NCBI GenBank assembly: GCA_963575645.1
Contig: OY754466.1
Coordinates: forward strand, 6,984,001-7,048,000
Source of the DNA: Xanthostigma xanthostigma
Taxonomy: Eukaryota > Arthropoda > Insecta > Raphidioptera > Raphidiidae
DNA length: 64,000 nucleotides
Direction of reading: 5' to 3'
How positions within the stretch are numbered: the stretch's first letter is position 1; each line of letters opens with the position of its first letter. Below, piece by piece: positions 32,816 to 41,337 of this stretch. The notes under the pieces are model-generated. The model was not told the DNA's origin. It searched no databases and saw nothing but the letters and a program-made list of their open reading frames with translations. Position numbers and translations under genes: made by a program.

Positions 32816-32878
32816 GAAAATAAACGCGCTCTTAACGCGTAAAATCGGTAACCATGTGAACAGTGGTATAAATGTCAA
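30716..32878 (-). CDS. Reverse transcriptase of a CR1/jockey-like element
   Basis: A 720-residue uninterrupted frame copies element RNA into DNA at a nicked target. Seen: linker with LKPWIT (about 50), RT entry motif SAPGPDTL and PIFKSG with NYRPISLL, catalytic Asp 349 in FLDLAKAFD, GIPQGTVLGPILF, and FADD at 436-439 (an FADD in place of the commoner YADD), then KYLGVIID, and a C-terminal HNHGTRSQ...IPVEIK tail. The first about 20 residues come from the Harbinger host sequence, so the ATG at 32878 is artificial. The upstream AP endonuclease is absent; the copy cannot move by itself though its RT frame is undamaged, which suggests a fairly young insertion. Clade (CR1, Daphne, Kiri or jockey proper) is not resolved. 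Confidence 0.85.
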   Translation of the reverse strand: MTFIPLFTWLPILRVKSAFIFNNFITTLQKHINNTTRTQILTHKQHCLKPWITENILRSIHRRNKIHQQVRRFPNNIQLKIYYNRYRNICNKLIKTTKNNYYKKQIEQNALNTQKTWKTIKNIANLNTNKTQDIQNIHTSHSTINVNTDPKAAANAFNEHFIDVGNKLAMTILDKLDTTEDKLVASSTSHPNIPSSIFLTPVLEREIASIIDDLQTNSAPGPDTLTVALIKKIKNYILQPLAHIINLSIGNGEIPDHFKRSIICPIFKSGKKSDLTNYRPISLLNTTSKILEKVIKKRLTNYLDKYNILSTNQFGFRQGLGTSDAISRLTTKIVTDVDKDLKCLAIFLDLAKAFDTVPHKILLQKLFNIGIRGVALSWFESYLSNRQQSTSVNGVLSDTQTIRFGIPQGTVLGPILFLIYINDLCNNNADGSIFSFADDTVLYFADVDWKTTYKNAENGLANVHKWLNNNLLTLNETKTKYMTFSPTITGQPTDMTLTLHTCNNVQITCDCTQLTKTNNIKYLGVIIDNNLKWETHIIDLTKKIRKLIYIFITLRQILTPTLIKTVYYALCQSLLNYGIAAWGGASESALIPIKNAQKLLIRIITKKPPLFPTNQLFQEFQVLNIQQLYLKSILTMYHHNPSTHTRFLHNHGTRSQAQYTVQPPRMSKAFGQKHMHYLAPKIYNQIPVEIKSCTNKKAFCKKVTKWIVTEEARSIINVLI

Positions 32879-33054
32879 CGCGCGTTTAACGCGCGATTAA
32901 CGCTCTTCATGTGAGCTAGCCCCGGTCGGTGCATAAACATATAAAAAAAAAGTTATTATTGAATAAGTTAGTATAATTTGTTTGATGAAATTAACGGGAT
33001 ACAAGGCTAAATTTTAAAACAATTTTTAATTTAATAGAACTTCATTTAATAGTC

Positions 33055-33091
33055 ACCGTTTCGGCAAGCAATTATTGCCTTCTTCAGGACC
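33055..33091 (-). ncRNA. Hammerhead-ribozyme-like core, arm 1 of the outer foldback
   Basis: Minus strand: CTGAAGA, then AGGCAA-TAA-TTGCTT able to form stem II, then CCGAAACGG. It is the mirror of the core at 33991-34030. Stem III is very short, as reported for Penelope-type hammerheads; the cleavage strand is not certain. Confidence 0.35.
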
Positions 33092-33282
33092 TATAACAAA
33101 CAAATAAAGCTCTACACATCTAAACATAAACTTAAAACTTAAAATTAATTTTTTTTTTATTTTTATAAAATTTTGTATATCAAATAATTATTTATTATTA
33201 ATTATTAATTTATTTATTATTTATTGATATACAATTAAATTTTATAAAAATATTTTTTTTTTTTTAATTTTAAATTTTATTG

Positions 33283-33905
33283 AAGGAGATTTATTTGGTT
33301 GAGGAACAATTGAAAATAAGCTTTACCAGTATATCGCTTGTGGCCAACGTTTCGAAAAATATATTTTCATCATCAGGGCCTATGAACATGTATAATATTC
33401 GTTACATATATTATTATAATTTCTAACTTACATTATAAACATTATAAATAGATAATAATAAAAACTATAACATACCTCAATGCTTGTTAAGATGGTAAAT
33501 TGTAAAAATAATTCTAATATACATGATCATTTGTTATGAATCTCGAAAATTTTTTCAAATTTAAAATTATCATAAAACAGTTTTCTTATAAAATTGTTCT
33601 GTCATTATTGTGCAAAATAATATTGTACTAATGTATAAGAAAGGCTATCTCTATACAAACTGCATTTGTTTACAAGTTAGAATTTGTTAAAATTTGTTAA
33701 TTACCTAATTATATTGCCATAAATGTTATTTAACCCATCTATGTCCGTTCTCTTATTGACAGTGTTTGAATTTTTTTTGATGTAACACATTTCCAAAAAA
33801 AAGTCTTTTTTTTTTGTAAATTCACTTCTTTATGTAGTTGGCCACAAGCGATACACTGGTAAAGCTTATTTTCAATTGTTCCTCAACCAAATAAATCTCC
33901 TTCAA
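33283..33905. mobile_element. Inner foldback element nested in the outer one
   Basis: Terminal inverted repeats of about 66 bp: GAAGGAGATTTATTTGGTTG inward from 33283 and its reverse complement ending at 33905. The left arm is followed by a hammerhead-like core at 33344-33380. The inside is AT-rich without a gene. Confidence 0.75.
33344..33380 (-). ncRNA. Hammerhead-ribozyme-like core with CTGATGA
   Basis: Minus strand reads GGCCCTGATGATGAAAATATA then TTTTTCGAAACGTTGG. CTGATGA and GAAA are the exact conserved hammerhead strands, with an AT-rich stem II (AAAATATATTTTT) between them. Best match to consensus of the six cores. Confidence 0.4.
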
Positions 33906-33990
33906 TACATATTTTGGAACAAAACTGCTACTAACAATTTAAATTTTATGTTTATGTTTAGATGTGTAGAGTTTTATTTGTTTGTTATAT

Positions 33991-34030
33991 GTCCTGAAGA
34001 AGGCAATAATTGCTTGTCGAAACGTTGACT
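33991..34030 (+). ncRNA. Hammerhead-ribozyme-like core, arm 2 of the outer foldback
   Basis: CTGAAGA at 33994-34000, six-base-pair stem II AGGCAA/TTGCTT closed by TAA, then GAAA at 34019-34022 and CGTTGAC. Confidence 0.35.
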
Positions 34031-34153
34031 ATTAAATGAAGTTCTATTAAATTAAAAATTGATTTAAAATTTAGCCTTCTATCCCGTTAATTTCATCATA
34101 CCATAATACCAAGGTAACTTATTTTATTTTATAATTTGTTTGTTAACGAACCA

Positions 34154-34524
34154 TCAGCTGATAATGGCTGTTCTGTTATTCTCAAACAAGCACAAGCGTA
34201 GGTGTGAGTTGCTTTTGTAATGATAAATTAGTGCTGCAAGCCGATGACGTTCTGCTGACAGGGATGAATAATTGACCCGGCATTCGGAGACAATAGTGCT
34301 GTCACTGTCATCTGCACATGTAATTATGCAGATTAGACTTGATGATATGCTGTGTTCAGGTGTCTCGACAAAAAGACAATAGTTTGCTTGAAACTGACGG
34401 TTATAAAAAAACCGTGTTCCAATAAGCGACACCAGGACGTCACTAAAAAAATCTAGTGAGTTCAGTTCTGCGGTTGCCTCCCCTAGATCCGGGGCTGAAT
34501 ATTGTAGAAAGACAAAGCTATTAT
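34154..34524 (-). pseudogene. Unrecognised reading frame split by the Penelope-like element
   Basis: The minus-strand frame encodes about 123 residues (for example SAPDLGEATAELNSLDFF and ECRVNYSSLSAERHRLAALI) with balanced, coding-like composition, and ends at TAA 34154. I do not recognise a domain. Removing the Penelope-like insertion and one duplication extends the frame into 35540-35560 for about eight codons before a stop, so the insertion fell at or near its upstream edge. It may be a terminal host exon or part of an older transposon. The nearest splice acceptor could not be fixed. Confidence 0.35.
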
Positions 34525-34580
34525 TCAAATCTTTGATTAATGTCTGAATAGAACTCTTCAAATAAATAAAATTGTCGACC

Positions 34581-35215
34581 ATTAAATCAAAAAATCTTAT
34601 TGATAAATCTATTTTATTCTCTAAACCAAAATTCCACTTAAACAATTTTAATTTAGTACGTCAAATCCTTCTTGCTAATTCTTATCCTCTTAAATTTATT
34701 AATAAATTTTTCAAAATTAGAATTAATAAATTAACAAAAAACCATAATCCACAAAACAATATTAATAATGTTGATTGTCCTTTTATTGTGATTTTTCTCA
34801 GAAATTTAATTCATTTCTTAAAAATTTAAATATCAAAACAGTTTATAATGTAAATAACAAACCAGACAAAATTATTAAAAAGGGAAAGGATAAACTAAAC
34901 AAATTACAAAAACATAATGTTGTTTACAAAATTAGTTGTGAAGATTGTGATATGAATTATATTGGGCAAACAAAAAGAGCGATTAAAACACGAATTAAAG
35001 AGCATCAAAGTAATCACAAACTACTCCCTGATAAGCATAATGTCGTAACTAAGCATAAAATTGAATACGACCATAAAATTAATTGGGATAGTGTTAAAAT
35101 TTTAGATAATGAAAGTAATTATTTTAAAAGAAGTATTTCGAAAATGTTATATATAAAATCTAATAAAAACTCTCTTAATGGTCAATTAGATACGGAAAAT
35201 TTAAGTAATATTTAA
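34581..35215 (+). pseudogene. Penelope-like RT end plus GIY-YIG endonuclease, frameshifted
   Basis: Two overlapping frames cover one protein: 34581-34829 gives the RT thumb region (FNLVRQILLANSYPLKFINK), and 34800-35215 gives the linker and the endonuclease. The nuclease shows KHNVVYKISCEDCDMNYIGQ then TKRAIKTRIKEHQ: the GIY-YIG core (here VVY...YIG), CCHH-type cysteines (C-x2-C) and the conserved Arg. This nuclease nicks target DNA for Penelope retroposition. One frame change near 34790-34800 and loss of the RT catalytic part make it inactive. The order RT then GIY-YIG at the C terminus identifies the Penelope group. Confidence 0.8.
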
Positions 35216-35415
35216 GATATTATTTTGAAATAATATTTTGTTTTTTCAAATAATTTTTTCTTTATGGGTACTTTGATATCCATGACTACGTATTATAAAA
35301 TTTGTTTGTTATTAATTTTTCATAATTTTTTTAATCATTCATACTTTCAATCTTTCGTGATTTCTATTAGATAATAAATAGCTTAATACTAATTAATTTT
35401 TATATTTTTAGATAT

Positions 35416-35456
35416 TTCTGAAGAAGATCCAAATCCGGATCGAAACGTCACGTTGA
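35416..35456 (+). ncRNA. Hammerhead-ribozyme-like core of the Penelope-like element
   Basis: CTGAAGA (35418-35424), stem II GATCC-AAATCC-GGATC, GAAA (35442-35445) and CGTCACGTTG. Penelope-like elements are known to carry minimal hammerheads in their terminal repeats, so place and form agree. Confidence 0.5.
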
Positions 35457-35539
35457 TTTGTAATTTAATTATTTTTTGTCAATATGTTGGTCTGAGGAAA
35501 ATTTGGTCGACAATTTTATTTATTTGACAAAGCTATTAT

Positions 35540-35837
35540 GTTGGTATTTCTCCAATTTTCAACTAAAAATAACTTCAACTATACATCTCTCTTATTGGCA
35601 ACAAAAAATAGACCACAAAAAAAATTTCTGTCTATCTATTTGATATTCCAACCAAACATAACTTCGACTAGACTGATCTATTGATTGTGTTGTTCATGCA
35701 AAATTAACAACCCTGTCTGTTTTGCCACTGTTGACCTTCTAGTTCGCGACTGTATACAGCAAGACCTTTCCGTTTGTTGTTTTGGACGTCTTAAACCATA
35801 TTTCCGTTTTTATCTAATGCCGGTACTTCGCATGGCT
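35540..35837. other. Unrecognised sequence
   Basis: Right flank of the Penelope-like insertion; no supported gene. The short frame at 35685-36002 runs into the next MITE. Confidence 0.35.
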
Positions 35838-36290
35838 ATTTGTATTTGTGTATTTGGCAAACAATTACCATGTGTGGACAATCTATTTGACAAAGTGTTG
35901 GCCTTATTTGCCTATTTGACAAATAAGGCCAATACCAAATACGCGTTACCGTGCGCTTGTCGGTTTTTCGAGGCACATCAAAGGAGGCAAATACGCAAAT
36001 AAACCGTCCACACAATGGCCACATTCAGAAGCGCACGCGCCGTGAACCTGTACGGACGTGCAGTATTTTTGTGTCTGTGCTGAGAGCGAGAACTGGAACA
36101 ATTACTATTGAAAATGAATTGGGACAATGAAACAGTGTTAAAAGTCCAGGAATTTTGAACCTTGCGTTCTGCTGCCAAATGTTTGTGTGTTTGTTATTTG
36201 ACTGCCATGTGTGAATGGTCGTATTTGCCTCTATTTGCATGTTTGCCTTGAACGACATATATTTTGCCAAATACAACAAACACCCAATAG
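35838..36290. mobile_element. MITE with TATTTGGCAAA ends
   Basis: TGTATTTGGCAAAC near 35850 and, inverted, TTTTGCCAAATACAAC near 36270, plus subterminal CCATGTGTG copies in both halves and a small hairpin GGCCTTATTTG...CAAATAAGGCC at 35901-35930. It resembles the Harbinger-type MITEs of the window in layout, without a clear target duplication. Confidence 0.5.
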
Positions 36291-36689
36291 CGAACACAAA
36301 TAGTCATTTGAAGTGCCACCATAAGAAATATCACTTCGCAAACTTATAATAAAACATTAGAGGCATTATAATAACCAACTGACCGGTCCGGCTTTCGTCC
36401 GAAAGCAAAAAACACTTTTAATAAGGCACACTAAAAACTTAAAAATTTTATTTTTGTTTAATCAAAGCCCCTAATGAGAACTCATAATTATTATCTAACA
36501 AAAAAACCGTACTTAAAAGTTTTTTTTTTCCATTCCAACTCATAAATGTGAAATGGTACAAATTTAGGTAAAAATTCACGTTTCAAAATTTTACAATATC
36601 TTCTCGTTTTGGGATCCCCCGAATCCAAAAAATAAATTTTTGAAAAAATTCTGTGCGTCTGTTAGTCTGTAAGCACGATACAGGTCAAA
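36291..36689. other. Unrecognised sequence
   Basis: ACCGGTCCGGCTTTCGTCCG at 36381-36400 resembles interspersed-repeat ends; no gene. Confidence 0.35.
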
Positions 36690-36865
36690 CGGATGAACGG
36701 ATTGAAACCAAATTTTGTTTTTGGGGAAAATCGACGCATACGCAAAAGAGATATATGCTATAACGGTGTTTTTTACATCACAATGATATACTTTTCATTA
36801 CGGCTTATTATTATATTTATTTTTTCAAGAAAGTTTCGTAATTTTTTGAAAATAAAAAAAATCAG
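36690..36865 (-). mobile_element. Fragment of the Helentron-like family, third copy
   Basis: GGATTGAAACCAAATTTTG, a TTTTTGGGGAAAATCGACGC block, CGCAAAAGAGATATATG and ACTTTTCATTACGG correspond in order to text in copy B (47020-47110 and 50840-51060). The 120-bp satellite is absent here. Confidence 0.6.
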
Positions 36866-37370
36866 CTGATCATTTGTTTTGTAGATCTGTCAGAAATAAA
36901 CTAATTAAGCATGCTTTGATTAATTTTTACATTGTACGTGGAACATATTATGTAGATGACGATAACAACTAGCCATTGCCCGCGTCACCACACGCGATAA
37001 CAGAAATGTTATTTTCTTTATTATATATTATATTCGTTAAATAGAAGTTCGCTCTATAGAGTTTACCCTGAATTTCGAATTGTCAAACGGAAAGCGGTCG
37101 CTCTAGACAAAGCATTTATCGGGGACTACATATGTACAGCACTGGCACATGGATTTATGAGTTTGCCATGTCGGTGTTCGAACCGAGAACGTTACAATGT
37201 ATTATTAAGTAGAGGATCATCGGAAACTTTACTGTCTAGAACTCAATGTACTCGATACTAATATCCCACATAATATACAAGGGAGAGAGGATGCTTTGCA
37301 TTACGTGAACATTATACATATAGATCTATTCAGTATCATTTTGCGCCTTAGTGAATTTATAATAATTAAA
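36866..37370. other. Unrecognised sequence
   Basis: No gene, RNA or repeat partner seen. Confidence 0.4.
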
Positions 37371-37749
37371 AACTCGGGTCGCAGTGCCAAACCCTGCCGA
37401 CAATATTATAGTGTATTTGCTTTTATAGGCAGTGTGGCTCTATTGTATGAACTTAACTTTGTTTTTGGACAAAATAAAAAAATATCCCTTAATACACCCC
37501 TCAACACAACATTTTTTTACTTAATTTCAATACTACATATCAATTCAACATCTGTACCAAATTATATACACCCTTCAGTATGTAAATCCAGATAAGTAAA
37601 CTTGTGTTTTTATAAAATTTGTAAGTCCGGTCCTGTCGGGCCGATTTTTTTTAAATTTTAGCAGCACATTTTAATAATTACTAGAGTTAAATTTGAAAGG
37701 ATTCTGAGAATTTTTTCGGTATTTTTGGGCCCAAAAACTTTTTTAAACC
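37371..37749 (+). repeat. Dispersed element, copy 2 (truncated)
   Basis: Matches 27026-27410 in the same orientation, up to TTTTTGGGCCCAAAAACTTT. The right third present in copy 1 is missing, replaced by the 84-bp repeat family. Confidence 0.7.
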
Positions 37750-37756
37750 CCTAAAC

Positions 37757-37895
37757 ACCACCGCTTCTTTAAAAAACAATTACGGGATCGTATCGATACG
37801 TTGGCGTTTTTTTTTGCGCAGTGAAAAAGGGAGGGCGTTTGGGGGGAGTTCTTTAAAAAACAATTACGGGGTCGTGTATACAAAGTGAGATAGTA
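37757..37895. repeat. 84-bp repeat family, inverted copy
   Basis: Reverse complement of the units at 20570-20800: AAAAAACAATTACGG, ATCGTATCGATACG, TTTTGCGCAGT and GGCGTTTGGGGGGAGTTC. Confidence 0.65.
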
Positions 37896-38110
37896 ATACA
37901 GTAATTCTACACCAGTTACTATGTGATTTCTGATTGGTCAGACTAAAAAAATGACAGCGAAAGACAAATAGTTTTTTTGTATTTTTGAGGAAATTTATAT
38001 AAATCTGCAAAGTTTTTTTTTGGGCGTCAAATTTTAGCGTATTCTATGACTTAAAAACAAAAAAAAAATCATAATTTGATCACATTCGGTTATCGTACTG
38101 GACCCAACAA
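37896..38110. other. Short unrecognised spacer
   Basis: AT-rich with no feature recognised. Confidence 0.4.
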
Positions 38111-38580
38111 TCTTTATATATATAAAAATTACGTGTCACATGTTTGTCCGCGATGAACTCCTAAACTACTGAACCGATTTTAAATTTGATTTGCACACCG
38201 TGTGCAATTCGACCCAACTTGAAAGATAGGATAGCTTACATTTTAATTTATAGTCGCAATATTATTTTATTGCAAATTATTTGTCTATTCCTTGACAGTC
38301 ATAATTATCTGTTAGCTCCAGGATTGAGTGAATATTCAATAGATGGCGCAACGAACTTAACAACCATATAAGATGGCGATACCTGTTGACTGGATTGAGT
38401 GAATATTCAATAGATGGCGCAACGAACTTAACAACCATATATCTAGATCGAGGATGTAAAAAAACTGAATAACGTTTAAAACAAATGCTTTTTTTTTCGA
38501 GCACGACGGCGCAGCCGGAGTAAACCCTCGAAATAGAGCAAGTGTTTTAAAGACCAGTTATCCACGAATACTTTACGGCC

Positions 38581-39253
38581 CAGAGGTGGGGAACCTGCGG
38601 CCTCGAGGCCGCATGCGGCCTCCGCGAGGTTCTTGTGCGGCCCTTTGCCACCTAGTACAAAATGGTAGAGTTCGTTTCAAACAACTATTGTACATCAACG
38701 CCATGACAGTTGTGCGGAAAATCCCGCCAAAGACAGTCATATTGTAACATGACGTCAGAATACTAGTCTAGTTTCAGATCTCCCATTTGAGTGTCACACC
38801 TTGCTTTGGCTTCTCTGACTCGCATCTCTCAACGCTTCCCTGTTGCGAGACAACATTTTCTCTCATGTCAAAAATAAAAACAAATTTAAGAACGCAAATT
38901 ACAGATGCACATTTAGAGGATCAATTAAAGCTGTGTGTTACGAAGCTTGATCCAAATATACAATTACTGTCAAACAAAAAACAAAGCCAAATAAGTCACT
39001 AACTTGTGAATAAAAAAATATTTTTTATTGTATTTTTTATAATATTTTTATATTATTTTATATGTATATTATATTTAAAATTTTGTAGTATTATATTTTA
39101 TTTTTTCTATATAATGCAATAAATTGTTAAATCTATAGAAAAACTATAATAATTTCACAAGTCACTTTCTTATGTCAGTCAGCTTATGCGGCCTCTCTTA
39201 TTGCTGCCTAATTTAAATGTGGCCTCTAATGGTAAAAAGGTTCCCCACCTCTG
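38581..39253 (+). mobile_element. Internally deleted hAT transposon inside the Helitron
   Basis: Inverted ends CAGAGGTGGGGAACCT and AGGTTCCCCACCTCTG. The duplication CTTTACG(C) is seen on both sides (38571-38578, 39254-39261), with two extra bases at the left junction. 673 bp, holding only the transposase C terminus. Confidence 0.85.
38787..39002 (+). pseudogene. hAT transposase C-terminal (dimerisation) fragment
   Basis: The last about 45 codons read CCETTFSLMSKIKTNLRTQI, TDAHLEDQLKLCVTKLDPNI, then NKKQSQISH and stop. CEQTFSxMKxIKSxxRxxLTDEHL...KQxQxSH is the C-terminal signature of arthropod hAT transposases of the ZBED/GTF2IRD2-like group, the dimerisation region. The DDE and zinc-finger parts are deleted. 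The ATG at 38787 and the residues before CCETT are not part of the original protein. Confidence 0.75.
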
Positions 39254-39401
39254 CTTTACGCTATTCTTTTTCGAGCACGACGGCGCAGCCGGAGTGCTCG
39301 AAATAGAGCAAGTGTTTTAAAGACCAGTTATCCACGAATACTTTACGCTATTGTTTTATTATTTCACTTTATACGTAGCGAAACACGTACAGGGCCGCTA
39401 G

Positions 39402-39765
39402 TTTTTTATAAAAAATTAAAACCATCAAAATCGGTTCAATATCATAATATTGTATTAATACTAACAACGCCCTTATATATTGTTGGTAGTTATACAATTG
39501 ACATAATCCCCAAGGAGTATGGCATGCAATGTTAGACAAATGTATTATGAACTGATTAAATTAGATTGCTTCCAGCTATTTTCACAGGAGTCTCTATAGA
39601 CAAATATATAGCTTCTAAGAATGTGATTACGTCAATATATAAAACCGAACACAATAGGGTGGTTTAAAATTCTAAACCAATGGGAATATGAGCCCGAGAT
39701 TGTGGCAAGATTGCTTACCGCATTTCAATTCAAAATAAATACATCCCTTGCACGTGACTGTTTAA
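39402..39765. other. Unrecognised sequence
   Basis: No gene or repeat partner recognised. Confidence 0.4.
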
Positions 39766-39991
39766 AGCGGCCTACACACCTTGATACAAGCTGCGATGCA
39801 GACATCGACTCTATGTTTCATGAAACTTGCATCAGTTGCATAAACGCCTACCTGAATCGACTCCATGTTCATGCAACACAAGAATAGTAGGTTAAGTTAT
39901 TTTCTAGGTACCTACTGCTTGACGAATAAAATGAGGTACGTTTTGCCAACACCAGTTTTATTAGCAGTAGTTGGGGCACTCTTTATCAATA

Positions 39992-40611
39992 TCTATACTA
40001 ATATAATATAAAGCTGAAGAGTTTGTTTGTTTGTTTGTTTGAACGCGCTAATCTCAGGAACTATTGGTTCAAATTGAAAAAAAAAAATTATTGGATAGCC
40101 CATTTATCGAGGAAGGCTATAGGCTATATAAAATCAGGCTACGACCATTAGGAGCGGAGCATTTATGAAAAATGTTCCAAAATGTAACTTAAAAATAAGC
40201 TTCTATTCAGGTGAAATGCACTAACTAAATATACTCATATTAGCGCTGCCAGAATACAACGCCGGCTAGCTCAATCGGTAGAGCACACGACTGTCGATAT
40301 CAGGGTCGTGGGTTCTAGCCCTACGTTGGGCGAATATATTTTTATTTTATTTTTTTTTATTTTATACATTGCTTTCTTCTAAGGCTTACATTTAAATTTA
40401 TTTTAATTTTATTTAATTAATTAAAAAAAATTATTAGGTAAAAAAAGTATAAATACTGCTTTTTATCGACAAAAACTTTTGAACGGTAACTCCGATCATC
40501 ATGTTTGGACACAACATTCATCTCGGTAAACTAAGATGAATGTGTGTACTCATGTTCCTCCCTTCCCCATTCGTTCTTTTACACCCGGGTGAAACCGGGC
40601 GGGACCGCTAG
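39992..40611 (+). mobile_element. Helitron carrying a tRNA-like insert
   Basis: TCTATACTAATATAATATAA follows an A; GGGCGGGACCGCTAG precedes a T, with the GC hairpin CACCCGGGTGAAACCGGGCG before it. Same family as 13872-14207, but about 285 bp longer; the extra part includes the tRNA-like sequence. Confidence 0.9.
40261..40332 (+). pseudogene. tRNA-Lys-like pseudogene inside a Helitron
   Basis: GCCGGCTAGCTC...GGTAGAGCA and GGGTCGTGGGTTC...ACGTTGGGCG follow the insect lysine tRNA almost base for base. Damage: one base missing in the acceptor 5' strand, the anticodon stem does not pair (CACGA against TATCA), and the invariant purine of the T-loop (GTTCRA) is T. The position of the anticodon would read GTC, not a lysine codon. 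A T-rich stretch follows and could have been the Pol III terminator. Probably captured by the Helitron, then decayed. Confidence 0.7.
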
Positions 40612-40641
40612 TACTCCATAAAATGAAATCAAAAAGATGGT

Positions 40642-40770
40642 TTATAGAAAGAAAACATTATTCAAATGCTTTATTAGAAGAGCTAAATGTACATTTGTAT
40701 TCCAAAGATACGTATGCAGATAATAAATGTTTATGAACTCTTCCCAAAATACACGGTCACTTTCCATCAT
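40642..40770 (-). pseudogene. MADF-domain fragment (Harbinger accessory protein)
   Basis: Minus-strand reading from 40770 gives MMESDRVFWEEFINIYYLHT then YLWN, the start of a MADF domain (E-F-I-x-x-Y-x-x-x-x-x-L-W). After YLWN the similarity fades and the frame ends at 40642, 30 bp from the Helitron junction. A MADF relic also occurs in the related element at 3735-4302, so this is likely the element's own DNA-binding protein. Confidence 0.6.
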
Positions 40771-41057
40771 GGAATTTACACACACAAATAACAAAGTAAC
40801 CTCTAAAATGGCGCGGGAAAATAAATTAATATCGTCTTGGCATCGACGCAGTTCTACACACGCTGAAACTTGCATCAGCATTACCGACTCGGCGTCGTGG
40901 CTCGCCGACCAAAATGGGATTCCAGACTTTGCATCGCTGCAAGCCGCAACTGATGCCAAATACGTGATTCAGTACTACACACACTGCTACTTGCATCATG
41001 AAACATAAGAGTGTATGCTTGCATCGCAGCTTGTATCAAGGTGTGTAGGCCGCTTAA

Positions 41058-41337
41058 GACCACTGTACACGAAGCTACTTTTTCCGCTAGAAACACTGCT
41101 GGGTTTGGACTTAGGCTAGCTGCTGTGCGGGTTACGAAAGGTGACAAGATATGGATTTCACAATTAGAACCGTGACTATTTTTCTCGTTTGTTCGTCTGA
41201 TTGCATTGAACAAGTACCAATCAGGAGACAGTATCTTGTCACGTGGCAGATATACACAAAAGCCCACAAACGCTGTGCCGTAGTGTGTGTTCTGTTCAGA
41301 GACAATAAAGCAAAAGCAGCCTCGTCTGCAGCGGCCT
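41058..41337. mobile_element. CACACGAGG-family MITE abutting the previous element
   Basis: Left tip GACCACTGTACACGAAGCTA directly follows the TAA that also bounds the element ending at 41054; right tip CCTCGTCTGCAGCGGCC. Body text GACAGTATCTTGTCACGTGG and TGTGTTCTGTTCAGAGACAA match siblings at 15130-15200. Confidence 0.65.

Larger units (their letters stand above)
29911..32921. mobile_element. PIF/Harbinger-type element split by a retrotransposon
   Basis: The ends GGCTAGATAGAGAGGCGTTA and (inverted) GGCTAGCTCACATGAAGAGC match loosely, followed by clusters of ACGCGCGTT on both sides (29950-30062 and 32826-32900). A Harbinger transposase start lies inside (30209-30425, minus). The 2.4-kb CR1/jockey-like copy at about 30440-32815 interrupts it. 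Confidence 0.65.
32984..34102. mobile_element. Outer foldback element with hammerhead-like cores in both arms
   Basis: Arm 1 (32984-33130) and arm 2 (33945-34102) are reverse complements with few mismatches: GATGAAATTAACGGGATA at the tip, then GAACTTCATTTAATAGTC, then a CGAAACG...CTTCAGGAC core. It encloses the second, unrelated foldback at 33283-33905. No coding content. Confidence 0.75.
34525..35525 (+). mobile_element. Penelope-like retroelement, 5'-truncated
   Basis: It is flanked by the 14-bp direct repeat GACAAAGCTATTAT (34511-34524 and 35526-35539). Inside are the end of the RT, a GIY-YIG endonuclease and, near the 3' end, a hammerhead-like core. The last bases, GGTCGACAATTTTATTTATT, are present inverted near the 5' end (34560-34580), an arrangement known for Penelope elements. 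Confidence 0.85.
38111..39401 (+). mobile_element. Helitron interrupted by an hAT element
   Basis: Starts TCTTTATATATATAAAAATT after an A and ends ACAGGGCCGCTAG before a T. Without the inserted hAT (38581-39253) it is about 618 bp. Blocks with CGAGCACGACGGCGCAGCCG and ATAGATGGCGCAACG match the Helitron at 1-632 in reverse orientation. Confidence 0.85.
39766..41054. mobile_element. Harbinger-type element split by a Helitron
   Basis: The ends AGCGGCCTACACACCTTGAT and its reverse complement face inward; TAA flanks both (39763-39765, 41055-41057). Without the Helitron at 39992-40611 it is 669 bp. TTGTATCAAG/CTGCGATGCA blocks recur near both ends. A MADF fragment lies at 40642-40770. Confidence 0.85.
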
